Shown: in pieces, positions 51,762 through 64,000 of the stretch | Position numbering within the stretch: the first letter of the stretch is position 1 | Layout: each line of letters begins with the position of its first letter | NCBI GenBank assembly: GCA_019096065.1 | Contig: JAGUCH010000002.1 | Location: 4,352,501-4,416,500, forward strand | DNA: 64,000 bases | Source: Paracyclopina nana | Lineage: Eukaryota; Arthropoda; Copepoda; Cyclopoida; Cyclopettidae | Reading direction: 5' to 3' | The notes under the pieces: generated by a model | Told to the model about the DNA's origin: nothing | The model's input: the letters and a program-made list of their open reading frames with translations, nothing else | Database searches by the model: none | Translations under genes and position numbers: made by a program

Positions 51762-54700
51762 ATGACAAGAGCATTAATCACATTGTTCCTATGCCTTGCA
51801 GTACCAGGTAGACACATTTATGTAACGTAGCCATACCAATTTTAATCATGTGTTTGAGTACCGTTCTGAAGGATGCTACTGTAACGAAAGGGCCAAAAGA
51901 GGAGCGGATTTTTATACAACAGTGGAGGTACAAATTATAGTGAAGTGTTGGTTTAAAAAATATTCACGAGATTTTTCAGGTCAACGGGGATACTTGCCTG
52001 TACGTATCCAACGACCCAATTTGGCCTTTCGCGTCAAGTGGCACTCCATCACTTGCTGAAGAGGAATGCCAAAAAATGGGACTATCTTTGGCAGTCATTA
52101 GCAATGAAGATGAAAATGTTGCTTTGCAAGAATTAGCCCGTGAGCTCATATTCTACTGAAAAAAGCTTTTCACTCACCCAAGTAGTTTTTCAATGATATC
52201 ATAGGGTGCAAAATGTCGATACCAGAGAGCGAGACTATTCTTATTGGACTCAGCACTGATTTTTACTCAGGAGATCCTGCCGGAAGAAATTGCTTTTTCC
52301 AATCTTATGATGGCTCTCAAAAAGCTTCTGTTGTACGAAATATCCTTTAAAAATTAACTTTCTACACCCAAATTCAAATTACTCCTAAGGTTTCAAATTG
52401 CGTAGAAGACTGGACCCCTTCTGACCCATCCAAAAAGCATGGAAAGGTTCATTATGTGTGCAAAAAAGACTCCCCGTGCGGTAAGGCTTGATATGAGCAA
52501 TATTTCTAACCTTTTTTGACAAATATTTTGGTGCAGAACAAATTGCTGATTGTGTCGTTTTGCCTTCATCTCCTACCTCTTGCTTCAAAACCTTTAAGGA
52601 GACAGGAACTTTCAGTACAGCCGTTTCCACATGTAATGCATTGCAGGCCTTGATGCCCAGACCCACCACAGCTGAAATTGCTGATCAATTGGTGAAAGAG
52701 TTGAAGCCCAAAGAGGGCTTATGGGTCGGCCTCAGAACTAGCGTTGACCCGTAAGAATCGTTAGAGCTGTCAGTGTGGCCCGTATTTTAGTTGGCTTGAA
52801 TTTTTCCAGGCCAAAAGTGGATTGCAACTCATTTAACCAATGCTTGCTTTCATCAGATGGATGGTTTTGGATGGGTGGTGGTTCAATGCCTGCTTTACCT
52901 TTAGCTCCCTCTCACGGCCAAGCTGTGAAAAGCTTTGCATGTGATGAAAAGTCTGGCTGTGTGAGGTTGACCAATTTCAAATATCTGTCTGATAGAGATT
53001 GCGGTTATAAGTATGACATAGCTTGTGAAATTTCATTTGGGTCTCCGGGACTTGGATCCTCAATTGTTACCCCTCATTATGTATCTGGAGGAATGACTTG
53101 TGGGGAGATCCCTACCCCTCCAGCTGAATCCAAAATGGAGCCTGACTCTGACCAACCAGCATTAATGTGTCAAGGAGTGAAAGCAAAGTACAAATGTAAT
53201 GCAGGTGGAATTAATGTTAGATTGGTAAGTGGCCCTTTTTCTACTTTAAAAGTTTTAGAAGTAAGTTTAACTTTGGTATTTTAGGATAAGCCAACTATGT
53301 CCACGTATGAAGTAAGCTGCAAGGCTGATCAGACCTACAGCATTCCAACCAATTGGCCCCGATGTGTGGATTTTCTTCCATGCAAAGCTCCGACAATTGA
53401 CAGTTCAATCATGGAGAACAACTTCACCCCCTCAAGTGGCACAGATCCTCCATTTACTGTTGAGTAAGTTATTAACATTCATTACCTATGCTCAAAAAGG
53501 ACTCATTCCAACTTTTTAATTAAGCTATAATTGTCTTTGGCCAAATAAGAAAGTGGTGTCTATCAAAGACTTGAGCAAGGGTCTTGATAACAGTGTGACT
53601 GATGTCTTGACAATTTCTTGCCAAATGAATGGAACTTATGACAAAAACATTGATGAGTACACTTGCTCCAAGGTTTGCCCTCTTCCTTCCAACCCTAACC
53701 CAGACATTATTGAGCATGACTGGCCTGACATGAAAGTGAAGCCTGAAATTTACCAGACTGTCACTCATAAATGTATTGAGCCAGGTAAACAACTGGTCTC
53801 GAAAGCTGCTTTTGCATTGGGCGTAGCTAACAAGTTTTTTGATGAAATCATGTCCATGTGCATGGTCACTGGATGGCTCAATGAGACAATTGGTTCTTTC
53901 ACTTGCACCAAAGACTGCATTGCTCCTTACAATTACTCTGAAGTGCTCAATTATGATTGGACTGAGGGCTCACCAACCACAATAGGGGCAAAAGTTCACT
54001 ATGAGTGCCTTGACAACAGAAGGAAAATTGTGAACCTGAATGAGAAGCAATCTCCACTCTATGAAGTTTTAGAGGTTACATGTTTGTTTAATGGAGAATG
54101 GAGCCATGTGATCTCAGATCACAGTTGCACAGGTTAATTTTTAATGTGTACAATTTTCTTTGCATGACACCATTGAAATTTCTAGAGTGTTTGAGAAGAA
54201 ATGACCCACCCAATGGCAAAATATTTTGCGAGTCCAAGACTTATGCCTTGGGGTCAGTGTGCCACCTCACTTGTGATCCTGGTTTCATTCCAGTGGACCA
54301 AGTTATGACGACATGCACCATTGACAAGAGAACTCATGACTTTGCTTGGGATGTGGATGATTCGAGCCTTATGTGCATTGAAGCTGTATCTTTGGTCATT
54401 GGTGGCATAAAAGAGGACTATGAGTACCTACTTTAACATCAAAGATTTTTAAAAGGCACCTTTTCTCCAAATTATTATGTACATAGGTACACGGATGAGG
54501 TTGAAATTTTCGCCCCTGATTTAAGCTGTATAAGCAGACAATTGACACCATATCCCTTCCAAGTGGTTGGAGCTGTGAGTGGATTCACTAGAGGACTTGC
54601 TATTGTATGCGGTGGAGGAACTATGAATTATGTGGACTGCGTAAAACATCCTGAAGGCAGCAACTTTTGCGACAGGGACATTGAGTGTGTCACCACAACT

Positions 54701-55663
54701 GGAGGGGCACGTTGGTGTACTGGGCCCAAGACGGGAAACTGTTACTCATATGATCCTTACTTGACTAAAGATTGGAGCTATGTGCTAAGTTTGAGAACGC
54801 CTAGGGCGTACGCTGCCTCTGCTGTATTGCCCAATGGGGAATTGTGGATCTCAGGTGGAGCTGGGAAATCAGCCATCCTGAAGACTATTGAGATTATCTA
54901 TGTCAAAAAGTAAATTCTTACGCTAAAATTTCAATGCAACCAAATAGCAATCATTATTTAAGAGGCTTGTGGATAAAAAAAGCCGGACCTACCATGCCAA
55001 AGTCCCTAGTTGGCCATTGCATGGCTCCATTGAATTCAAAACAAATCATTTTTGCTGGAGGTTACTCTCAGGATGATGATGACTACACTGACAGGGTGGA
55101 TATATACAACTTGCACGATTCCACTTGGATGAGGAAACCTTGGAACTACTTGAAAACGGGGCCAAGGTTTGATGGTAGCTGCATGTCCACGAGAATTTCT
55201 GATGACCAATTCAGAGTGATTTATGTGGGTGGGTGGAGCAACAAAGCTCTAAAAGAAAGCCTTCTATTTGACACTCGCTCATACAAATGGGAGGTCATGG
55301 GGAAAAACTCAACAGATGGAGCATTTACTGATGCCTTAGATTACAAAGTGAGGTCTGGAGCACTGGTGCAACTCAATAAAAATCCTTACTTGGTTGGAGG
55401 TGTTATATGCTCTGGGTAACTATTTCAAGTGGCTTGAAAATTGGCACTTGGCAGGCATCTCATCTTTTTGCAGAAACGATAATGGAAAATTGGCTTGCAA
55501 ACGAACAAACAAAGTATCCAGGTTAAGCATTGAAAACACTGACGAACCAACAGAAGCTTATTGGACAGAAGTTCCGAATTCAGCCATTTCTAAAGCCGTT
55601 TCGAGCCATAACATTCTTATGGTTCCCAAAACATACGCAGCTCTCAAGTGCAAAATTGTCTAA
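51762..55663 (+). CDS. Secreted C-type lectin / sushi / kelch-like multidomain protein
   Basis: Thirteen exons (51762..51800, 51859..51927, 51980..52139, 52205..52332, 52390..52480, 52537..52750, 52810..53224, 53285..53463, 53525..54132, 54186..54423, 54487..54909, 54963..55415, 55474..55663) keep frame throughout, 1068 aa. A signal peptide is encoded by exon 1. Two C-type lectin-like domains follow (about residues 20-175 and 190-300, with Cys-x-x-x-x-Gly-x-x-Leu-Ala-Val-Ile and a terminal Cys-x-x-x-x-Asp-Ile-Ala-Cys), then Cys-rich sushi-like modules (about 300-700, the clearest in exon 10). The C-terminal third has Gly-Gly-pair and Trp repeats typical of kelch blades (Ala-Gly-Gly-Tyr, Val-Gly-Gly-Trp). 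The combination suggests an extracellular recognition or adhesion protein. AATAAA lies 5 bp after the stop. Confidence 0.85.
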
Positions 55664-55796
55664 AAATAAAGAGCCTCAATCAAACATAAAGGGACAATTA
55701 AAAGTTTAGTTCCAGCATGGTTTCTTTATGTGAAATCAAAGTGCAGTAGTGCATGGTGAAGTTATCATAAATAGAGGAGGCAATAAATGGCCAGGC

Positions 55797-55980
55797 TTTT
55801 CTAGAAAATGCCAGACTAATAGCAAATCTCTCTAAAATAGTGCTGAAATATGCCACGCTGCATGCACCTTCTAGAAGCAACTAGACTGAGAGTTTCCTGT
55901 ACACGCGCAACGCGCAACATCTAGAGCTTTCAAACATGTTTGGGAATATTCTAGGATTTTCTTTCAGTTTCACTATATAA
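55797..55980 (+). promoter_or_regulatory. Heat-shock promoter of the HSP70 gene
   Basis: Heat-shock-element cores with inverted TTC/GAA units occur at TTCTAGAA (about 55799), CTTCTAGAAG (55868-55877) and GAATATTC (55944-55951). A TATATAA box lies at 55974-55980, about 113 bp before the ATG. Confidence 0.75.
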
Positions 55981-56092
55981 ACATCCTACTCCTCCCTATG
56001 TCCTTAGTTCCAAAAGGAAAAGCAAGCAAGTAAGATACTTAAACAACCAACTTAGTTCTGAACTCAAGTTTCAAACAAAGAACTATCACGAT

Positions 56093-58051
56093 ATGGCTCC
56101 CAAGAGTGTTGCAATTGGAATTGATCTTGGCACAACCTACTCTTGCGTAGGAGTATTTGAGCACGGAAAAGTGGAGATTCTGGCCAATGATCAAGGCAAC
56201 AGGACAACTCCAAGCTATGTAGCATTCACCGACACTGAGAGGCTTATTGGAGATGCTGCCAAGAATCAAGTGGCTATGAATCCTAACAACACAATCTTTG
56301 ACGCAAAAAGGCTTATTGGACGCAAGTATGATGACCCCACTGTACAAAAGGACATCAAGCTTTGGCCCTTTAAAGTGGTAAAAGAGGCCAGTGGCAAGCC
56401 AAAGCTAGAAGTGGAGTTCAAGTATGAGAACAAGCAGTTCACTCCTGAGGAGATCTCATCTATGGTTCTTACCAAAATGAAAGAAACTGCTGAGGCTCAC
56501 CTTGGACACTCTGTGAAGGATGCTGTGATCACTGTCCCAGCATATTTCAATGATTCCCAAAGGCAAGCCACCAAGGATGCTGGGGTCATTGCTGGACTCA
56601 ATGTCCTTCGCATCATTAATGAACCAACAGCAGCTGCAATAGCATATGGACTGGACAAGAAGAAGGGAAAAGGAAGAGAGAGCAATGTCCTGATCTTTGA
56701 TCTTGGTGGTGGTACATTTGATGTGTCTATTCTTACAATTGATGATGGAATCTTTGAGGTCAAAGCCACAGCTGGCGACACACACTTGGGTGGTGAGGAC
56801 TTTGACAACAGGCTAGTGGACCACTTCATCAAAGAATTCCAGAGGAAGCACAAGAAAGATCTTAGCTTCAACAAAAGGGCTTTGAGAAGATTGAGGACAG
56901 CATGTGAGAGAGCCAAGAGAACACTATCTGCTTCTGCGCAAGCCAGCGTTGAGATTGACTCCCTTTATGAAGGCATTGACTTCTATACCTCAATCACTAG
57001 AGCAAGATTTGAGGAGCTTTGTGCAGATCTCTTCAGGGGAACCCTTGAGCCAGTTGAAAAAGCTCTCAGAGATGCCAAAATGGACAAATCTTCAATTGAT
57101 GACATTGTCTTGGTAGGTGGATCCACAAGGATTCCCAAAATCCAGAAGCTGCTATCCGACTTCTTCAATGGCAAGGAGCTTAACAAATCTATCAATCCAG
57201 ATGAGGCAGTTGCCTATGGAGCAGCAGTTCAAGCAGCCATCTTAACTGGGGAAACTCATGAGTCTGTGACTGACTTACTGCTGTTGGATGTTGCACCACT
57301 GAGCATGGGAATTGAGACAGCAGGGGGAGTAATGACTACTCTCATCAAGAGGAACACAACCATTCCAACAAAGCAAACTCAAACATTTACCACCTACTCT
57401 GACAACCAGCCAGCAGTCACCATCCAAGTATTTGAAGGAGAAAGAGCAATGACTAAAGATAATCACAGTCTTGGCAAGTTTGACCTTACTGGTATCCCAC
57501 CTGCTCCAAGAGGAGTTCCCCAGATTGAAGTCACCTTTGACATTGATGCTAATGGAATTTTGAATGTGTCTGCTGTGGATAAGTCTTCTGGAAGATCTGA
57601 AAAAATCACAATTACAAATGACAAAGGCAGATTGAGCTCAGAAGAAATTGAAAGAATGGTAGCTGATGCTGAGAAATTTAAATCTGAAGATGATAAGCAA
57701 AAGGAGAGAATTGCAGCCAAAAACAGCCTTGAGTCATACTGCTTTAATATGAAGTCCACAGTAGAAGATGAGAAGCTAAGAGACAAGATCCCAGAAAATG
57801 ATAGGAAAGCTATGATCAGCAAATGTGATGAAGCCATCAACTGGCTTGACCAAAATCAGATGGCCGAAGTGGAGGAGTTCAAGGATAAGCAAAAGGAGGT
57901 TGAATCAGTTTGCTCTCCCATTGTGTCCAGATTGTATCAACAGGCCGGAGGTTCGGCTGGCATGCCTGGTGGAATGTCTGGTAGCTGTGGCGCGCAAAGT
58001 GGTCAAGGGTTTGGGGGATCTGCTGGACCTACTGTCGAAGAAATCGACTAA
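56093..58051 (+). CDS. hsp70: Cytosolic heat-shock protein 70, intronless
   Basis: 652 aa in one uninterrupted frame. All three family signatures are present: Ile-Asp-Leu-Gly-Thr-Thr-Tyr-Ser near the N-terminus, [10 protein letters not shown] near residue 203, and Gly-Gly-Ser-Thr-Arg-Ile-Pro near 343. ATPase, linker (Leu-Leu-Leu-Leu-Asp-Val), substrate-binding and lid regions have normal length. The C-terminus ends Glu-Glu-Ile-Asp instead of the usual Glu-Glu-Val-Asp that binds TPR co-chaperones such as HOP and CHIP; the change is conservative. Lack of introns and the upstream heat-shock elements point to the stress-inducible form. Confidence 0.97.
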   Translation: MAPKSVAIGIDLGTTYSCVGVFEHGKVEILANDQGNRTTPSYVAFTDTERLIGDAAKNQVAMNPNNTIFDAKRLIGRKYDDPTVQKDIKLWPFKVVKEASGKPKLEVEFKYENKQFTPEEISSMVLTKMKETAEAHLGHSVKDAVITVPAYFNDSQRQATKDAGVIAGLNVLRIINEPTAAAIAYGLDKKKGKGRESNVLIFDLGGGTFDVSILTIDDGIFEVKATAGDTHLGGEDFDNRLVDHFIKEFQRKHKKDLSFNKRALRRLRTACERAKRTLSASAQASVEIDSLYEGIDFYTSITRARFEELCADLFRGTLEPVEKALRDAKMDKSSIDDIVLVGGSTRIPKIQKLLSDFFNGKELNKSINPDEAVAYGAAVQAAILTGETHESVTDLLLLDVAPLSMGIETAGGVMTTLIKRNTTIPTKQTQTFTTYSDNQPAVTIQVFEGERAMTKDNHSLGKFDLTGIPPAPRGVPQIEVTFDIDANGILNVSAVDKSSGRSEKITITNDKGRLSSEEIERMVADAEKFKSEDDKQKERIAAKNSLESYCFNMKSTVEDEKLRDKIPENDRKAMISKCDEAINWLDQNQMAEVEEFKDKQKEVESVCSPIVSRLYQQAGGSAGMPGGMSGSCGAQSGQGFGGSAGPTVEEID

Positions 58052-60155
58052 TCACATTAAGCATATGTACTTATAATTAATAAAAAGTAACCATGCATGT
58101 ATTTAGATTTGTTATCAAAGCATCAAAAAAGGATTATGATTAATAAAATAGTAGTGTAATTACTTTAAAAAGTGGTAGTTTTAATTGAGATTTCATTTAC
58201 GAAAGTACCAGTTGTAAAAATGGTATGGGTAAAGAACGAGATACCGAATAGACATTTCCTTTTTTCGACTGAGGACATTCGATCATTACCAATTCAGGCG
58301 AACAGAGTAAGACGTCTTAGCACCATAGCCCAACTTTTTGGCTTTTAGCTCTGCATGAAATCTGCATTGCCTCAATTGAATAGGCACAGGTTATAAAAAA
58401 GGTCATAAACTTATGGATATTGCCTAATTCGCAAGTCAACTTATTCAGCACACATCCTTGCAAGATTCCAATTTGTTAAAGCAATGCACCCAAAGACGTT
58501 TTGAGTAGGGTTTGTTAATAATCACTTACCTGGAGCAAATCACATTTCTAGTTGCCTTGTTTATCAAATTTTTCAAAGGTGGTTAGCAAAGTTTTTCAAC
58601 CTTGAATTTGCAGTTTGCAGATTCCAGATTAATAAAAAGTACTTAAAGTAATGATGGAACGAGTTTCAGCTTGGCTTGAAAGCTTGAAACTAAAACCCAG
58701 CTTGAGCTACATAAGCAAAAAGCTTGGGATTGCTCGAACCAGCTTTTGAAAAGCAAGAATAAAAGCATCCCAACCAGAAATTCTGAGCCCTCATACGCCA
58801 AAAAAACTCTCAGTGAAACTTATACGTTTTATCAACATTGAGTTTTAGTCATTATGTAACATTAACTGCCTTGACACCCAGGTAAAATCAAAAATACCCA
58901 TTTTCCTTGTCACATTCGATTTTTTCCAATTTTTTTACATAGGTGGTATGGAAGTTAATGTTACATAACGACTTAAACTCAACCTGGGTAAAACGAAGGA
59001 GTGCTAACACGTTACAATAACTTTCAGAAAACTTGGGAAAATTTCTGGTTGGGATGACAACAAAAATTTAATCCATTTTTTAAGAAAAATGAGCAGATTT
59101 TTAAACTGAAAAATCCCTGTGGGAAATGATTCTTAGCTTAAAGCTAAAGCTTTTTCCACATATTTTTCATAATTTTTGCCTTTTCTGGATAATGTTATCC
59201 AATGCAATGTAGAGATTAGCCGCCACATTTTGTAACAAAATACTGCAAAAGTGAAAAGCTTGCAAAAAGCTAGAACTGCGAAATTTTGAGCTTGAAAAAG
59301 CTTGATAATAACTTTTTAAAGCTTGGGAACCCTCGAACACCTTTCAAAAAGCTGTAAGCTTGATCAAAATATCTGACTCGTTCCTTGAAAAAGGAGTAAA
59401 GATGTCCAGTTTTAACTTTCGCGCCATCATTTTGAACCTATATTAGCCGATGACAAATGCTTGCACGTACGCAAGTGACCACAGCTCATTTGCAATCAGT
59501 TCTATGATTCATGTTATTGCGTAACGCTTATAGCATCACTGCTTCACCATCAGAAAATTCGAGTCATTGTCGCGTGGCCATCTTGGCAAAAAAAGTTCTG
59601 GAAAATAAGGAACGGCGCGGTTTAAAAGCCGCTTAAATGAAGAATTGACAACGATTACAAGTTTGCTCATGCTTTACACGCGTTCGCTGCTTTATTGAAT
59701 GAAAACGGCTTTTCAAAATTGGGCCGCTGCCGGCCGTGATTGGCCGGCTCGGCCCTACTGTGCGCAACGTGATCGAACTTCCTTTCAGTTCTAGAAAAGT
59801 CAACATAATTTCAGGCCCTTTTTCATTTTTTATTTTCATTCATAGCACCATTTATCAATTCAAAATCGTTAAGTCGATTTGACGATTTTTATTTGTTTAC
59901 TTTGGAAGAATGTTTAATGACGTTTCGCTGATATCATTTCAATTTTCCGTCAATTGACGGGAGTACAAAGTCACTCGAGCTTCAAGTCGGTTCGATTTTT
60001 CAAGAGAGAGCGACTCCCTCAGTAGTTGGAACTTGAGCAGAAGTTTGATCTTCTGAAGAAGATATTTCAGGGCCGGAATAACCGTATTTGGGCCTCACAT
60101 TTAGGCGAAGTTTTGCCGGAAATTTAATTTTCACTCCTCACAGAACAAAAAAGCC
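58052..60155. other. Intergenic region between HSP70 and UBE2D
   Basis: Contains AATAAA just after HSP70 (about 58079), dispersed AAGCTTGAAA-like motifs (58680-59350) and a fold-back element described separately. The last 200 bp are presumed UBE2D promoter and 5' UTR; no TATA box was seen. Confidence 0.5.
58825..58995 (+). mobile_element. Fold-back MITE, fourth type
   Basis: Left arm 58838-58867 and right arm 58953-58982 are inverted copies (28 of 30 positions), with GTAACATTAACT / AGTTAATGTTAC at the inner part. Weaker matching extends to CGTTTTA / TAAAACG at the outer ends. No coding capacity. Confidence 0.7.
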
Positions 60156-62195
<2,040 letters not shown>

Positions 62196-62892
62196 CTAAT
62201 TTTTCCTCCCATTCATGGCTGAAGTCATTGCGGGCTGGCTGTTTGAGCCTGGTGGCACGACCTCGACGAGGCTGTTGAGGTCACTCGTCGAAAATTTGGG
62301 GTTGTGCTTTCCCCTGATGTGGTCCTTCAAAGTGTCTTTCCTCGAATACAAAAATCCACAAATTTTGCATTTGAACTTGACCTGCAAAATTAGCATATTG
62401 ATTTGAGCGCCAGGCTTCCATGAAGGACTTGAGTCAATCTCGGTGCAAACCAAACTCACCAAGGTCAAGCCAAGTTAGTGAGAAATCCGGAAGAGTCACT
62501 CTGAAAAGCTGTCAGAATCATATAGCATACACTCAAGGGGAACCGCAAAGAAAATCCACTCAATGTTGTGTGAAGCTGCACACTCAATGGTACCTGGCTG
62601 TGCACATATTTATGATTAGTTCGATTGGAAACGAATTTCTGGCATATGTTGCAGAATCCAGCGCTGGTGCCGTGAGTCGTGCTAGACGGAGGCCCCAAGG
62701 GTGATCCAGCTCGGTAAAATGATGACTTCTCGTCCAAGTTGTTGTTCAATTTCGAGTTGACTGCGGCCGCATTGAGCAAAATTTGCTCCAAAGCATCCAC
62801 TCCGCCAGGATTTAATTGGCTTTGAGATAAGCTTCGACGACGCTTTTTCTTTGAGGCTCCGAAGCTTTCTAATAAGAATTCTCGGCTAACAA
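62196..62892 (-). CDS. C2H2 zinc-finger protein, last two exons (tramtrack/lola-like), 5' part outside window
   Basis: Minus-strand exons 62594..62892 and 62196..62381 join in phase 0. The upstream exon has a basic Lys-Lys-Lys-Arg-Arg-Arg stretch (probable nuclear signal) and the first finger (Cys-x2-Cys...His-x3-His). The last exon has a second finger with Cys-Lys-Ile-Cys and His-x4-His. A short gap between paired fingers encoded on the last exons is the layout of arthropod BTB zinc-finger transcription factors such as tramtrack and longitudinals lacking. The upstream exon begins at a good acceptor (62893-62894), so earlier exons, possibly with the BTB domain, lie beyond a large intron. Whether this is an alternative 3' end cannot be told. 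Confidence 0.75.
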
Positions 62893-64000
62893 CTGTAAAG
62901 CAAAAATGGCGCATGAAAGTGTGCCAATCAAACCAATTCCTGACGGCTGATATTCATAAAATATGAATTGGCTCTCTTGAATTCATGAATGTCACTGAAC
63001 GCATGAAAAAATATGATAGGTTTTATTAGGGAAAAAATAAATATGAACAAAAAATCGAGGGAAGAAGGCGGGGAAAGAAATCACAGCCTAATTCAGAGAA
63101 TTGTGATCACAACAGTTAAAGAGCTCACAATTCTCCGAACCAGGCTGTGCAGAGAAGAGAAAATCTAGTTGTATAAATCAAAGAAAACTCGAAAAAAGAG
63201 AGTATAATTGTATATGCGTAAAAACTAGGAATGAACCGAAAGGTGGGAAAGTAATTGACTTGAATTGGTCCTTGTAGGCGCCTCCGGTGCATGCATTTTA
63301 AGCGACAATTTTCACGTCGTTTCATCGAAAAGTTTTCAGCATTGGCGAAGTGAATGCAACCCTTCAAAAACGGCCGAGCATTTAGCTACGACAAACAATG
63401 CATCAAACTTCAATTGTCGCTGAAAAAGCACGGGTAACGGGGGCTCGCAAGAAACGTTTTACTTTTGTCTCTCTTTGACTAGCCTTCTTTTTCAATCTTC
63501 AGTGAAATATCTAAAGTATACAGTAATCGTATGGCATAAATACACTCAGGAGTTTTTCAGGGTGGGTGGCGTGGTTAAAAAGCAAAACGGCAAACACACA
63601 AAAAAGCAAACTCACAAAAATCGTTTTGGAAAAAGCATGCAGCAAATTGGAATTTTGTACTCTTCACGTAAAAATCCTACGAATTTTAGTCCTCACTTAT
63701 ATACACTTGTCTCGATAAATACGTTTTGTTATGTACATGAATTCTTTATATGCGATAGTGCGCGCGCGCGCAAAGATCCATATCCTTGAAATATTGAAAG
63801 ATACGGCGCGATTCTTTAGCGGGCGGTCGCGACGGCTCACGAAAATCGTTCTTTTTTAAGTTGGAGGTGGTGACTATGAAAAATGACTAAAATTCAGTGA
63901 AATTTAAATTATAATCAAGCCGAGTCTTCTCGGCCTGAATCCTCATTTTCTTCTGGACTAGCTGGTTCGGTTTCACGGTGGTTTATGACTAAAACACGCT
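62893..64000. other. Probable intron of the zinc-finger gene
   Basis: No exon could be supported. It contains a strong hairpin (63082-63149) and a (GC)n run near 63760. Confidence 0.5.
63082..63149 (+). ncRNA. Candidate hairpin RNA (possible microRNA precursor) in an intron
   Basis: Arms of 25 nt (63082-63106 and 63125-63149) pair with three or so mismatches around an 18-nt loop. The left arm begins (U)CACAGCC, which resembles the miR-2 family start, but miR-2 mature RNAs lie on the 3' arm and the rest does not match. It could equally be an inverted repeat without function. Confidence 0.25.

Overview
The window is invertebrate metazoan DNA: intron-rich genes with mostly short introns (about 45-70 bp), AT-rich intergenic sequence, an intronless heat-inducible HSP70, a UBE2D-type ubiquitin-conjugating enzyme and a tramtrack/lola-like zinc-finger 3' end. 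An arthropod, possibly a crustacean, fits best, but no single gene proves it. All exon models were read by eye from splice sites and frame continuity.

Host genes from left to right: the 3' part of a short-chain dehydrogenase (1-615); two head-to-head alpha-1,4-glycosyltransferase-like paralogues (626-3160); a carboxylesterase with a C-terminal membrane anchor (14302-16706, minus); a small charged peptide gene (17208-17384, minus); two 7TM receptor-like genes (20444-22993, minus), one broken by a MITE; tandem ShK/trypsin-domain proteins (24131-26563 and 27027-29188, minus), one with an intact catalytic triad and one with all three catalytic residues replaced; a short DEG/ENaC channel-like gene (29486-30582); a degenerate EF-hand protein with a long Glu/Pro/Ala repeat tail (49831-51071); a secreted C-type lectin/sushi/kelch-like protein (51762-55663, 13 exons); HSP70 with heat-shock elements (56093-58051); UBE2D (60156-61582); and the last two exons of a C2H2 zinc-finger gene (62196-62892, minus).

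Two young LTR retroelements make up over 40 percent of the window. The first (4114-13364) is a complete Ty3/gypsy element: LTRs of 245 bp with no difference seen by eye, a CTAG target duplication, gag, pol and an env-like region in two frames that resembles class III chuvirus-type glycoproteins. Its gag/pol junction carries a textbook -1 frameshift signal, A AAA AAC followed by a perfect 8-bp hairpin that encloses the gag stop. Its leader holds three related fold-back modules. The second (30738-48693) is a BEL/Pao element with 214-bp LTRs and a CTGGG duplication. Inside it lies an inverted, deleted second copy of the same element, joined at breakpoints with microhomology. This family also carries a large third reading frame that is not an envelope: it has an Arg/Ser-rich N-terminus, an acidic centre, a stretch faintly like 3'-5' exonucleases, and C-terminal zinc knuckles. 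This ORF is the best candidate in the window for something undescribed.

The 21-27 kb interval is rich in small fold-back elements: three copies of one family plus two other types. A further type lies at 58.8 kb.
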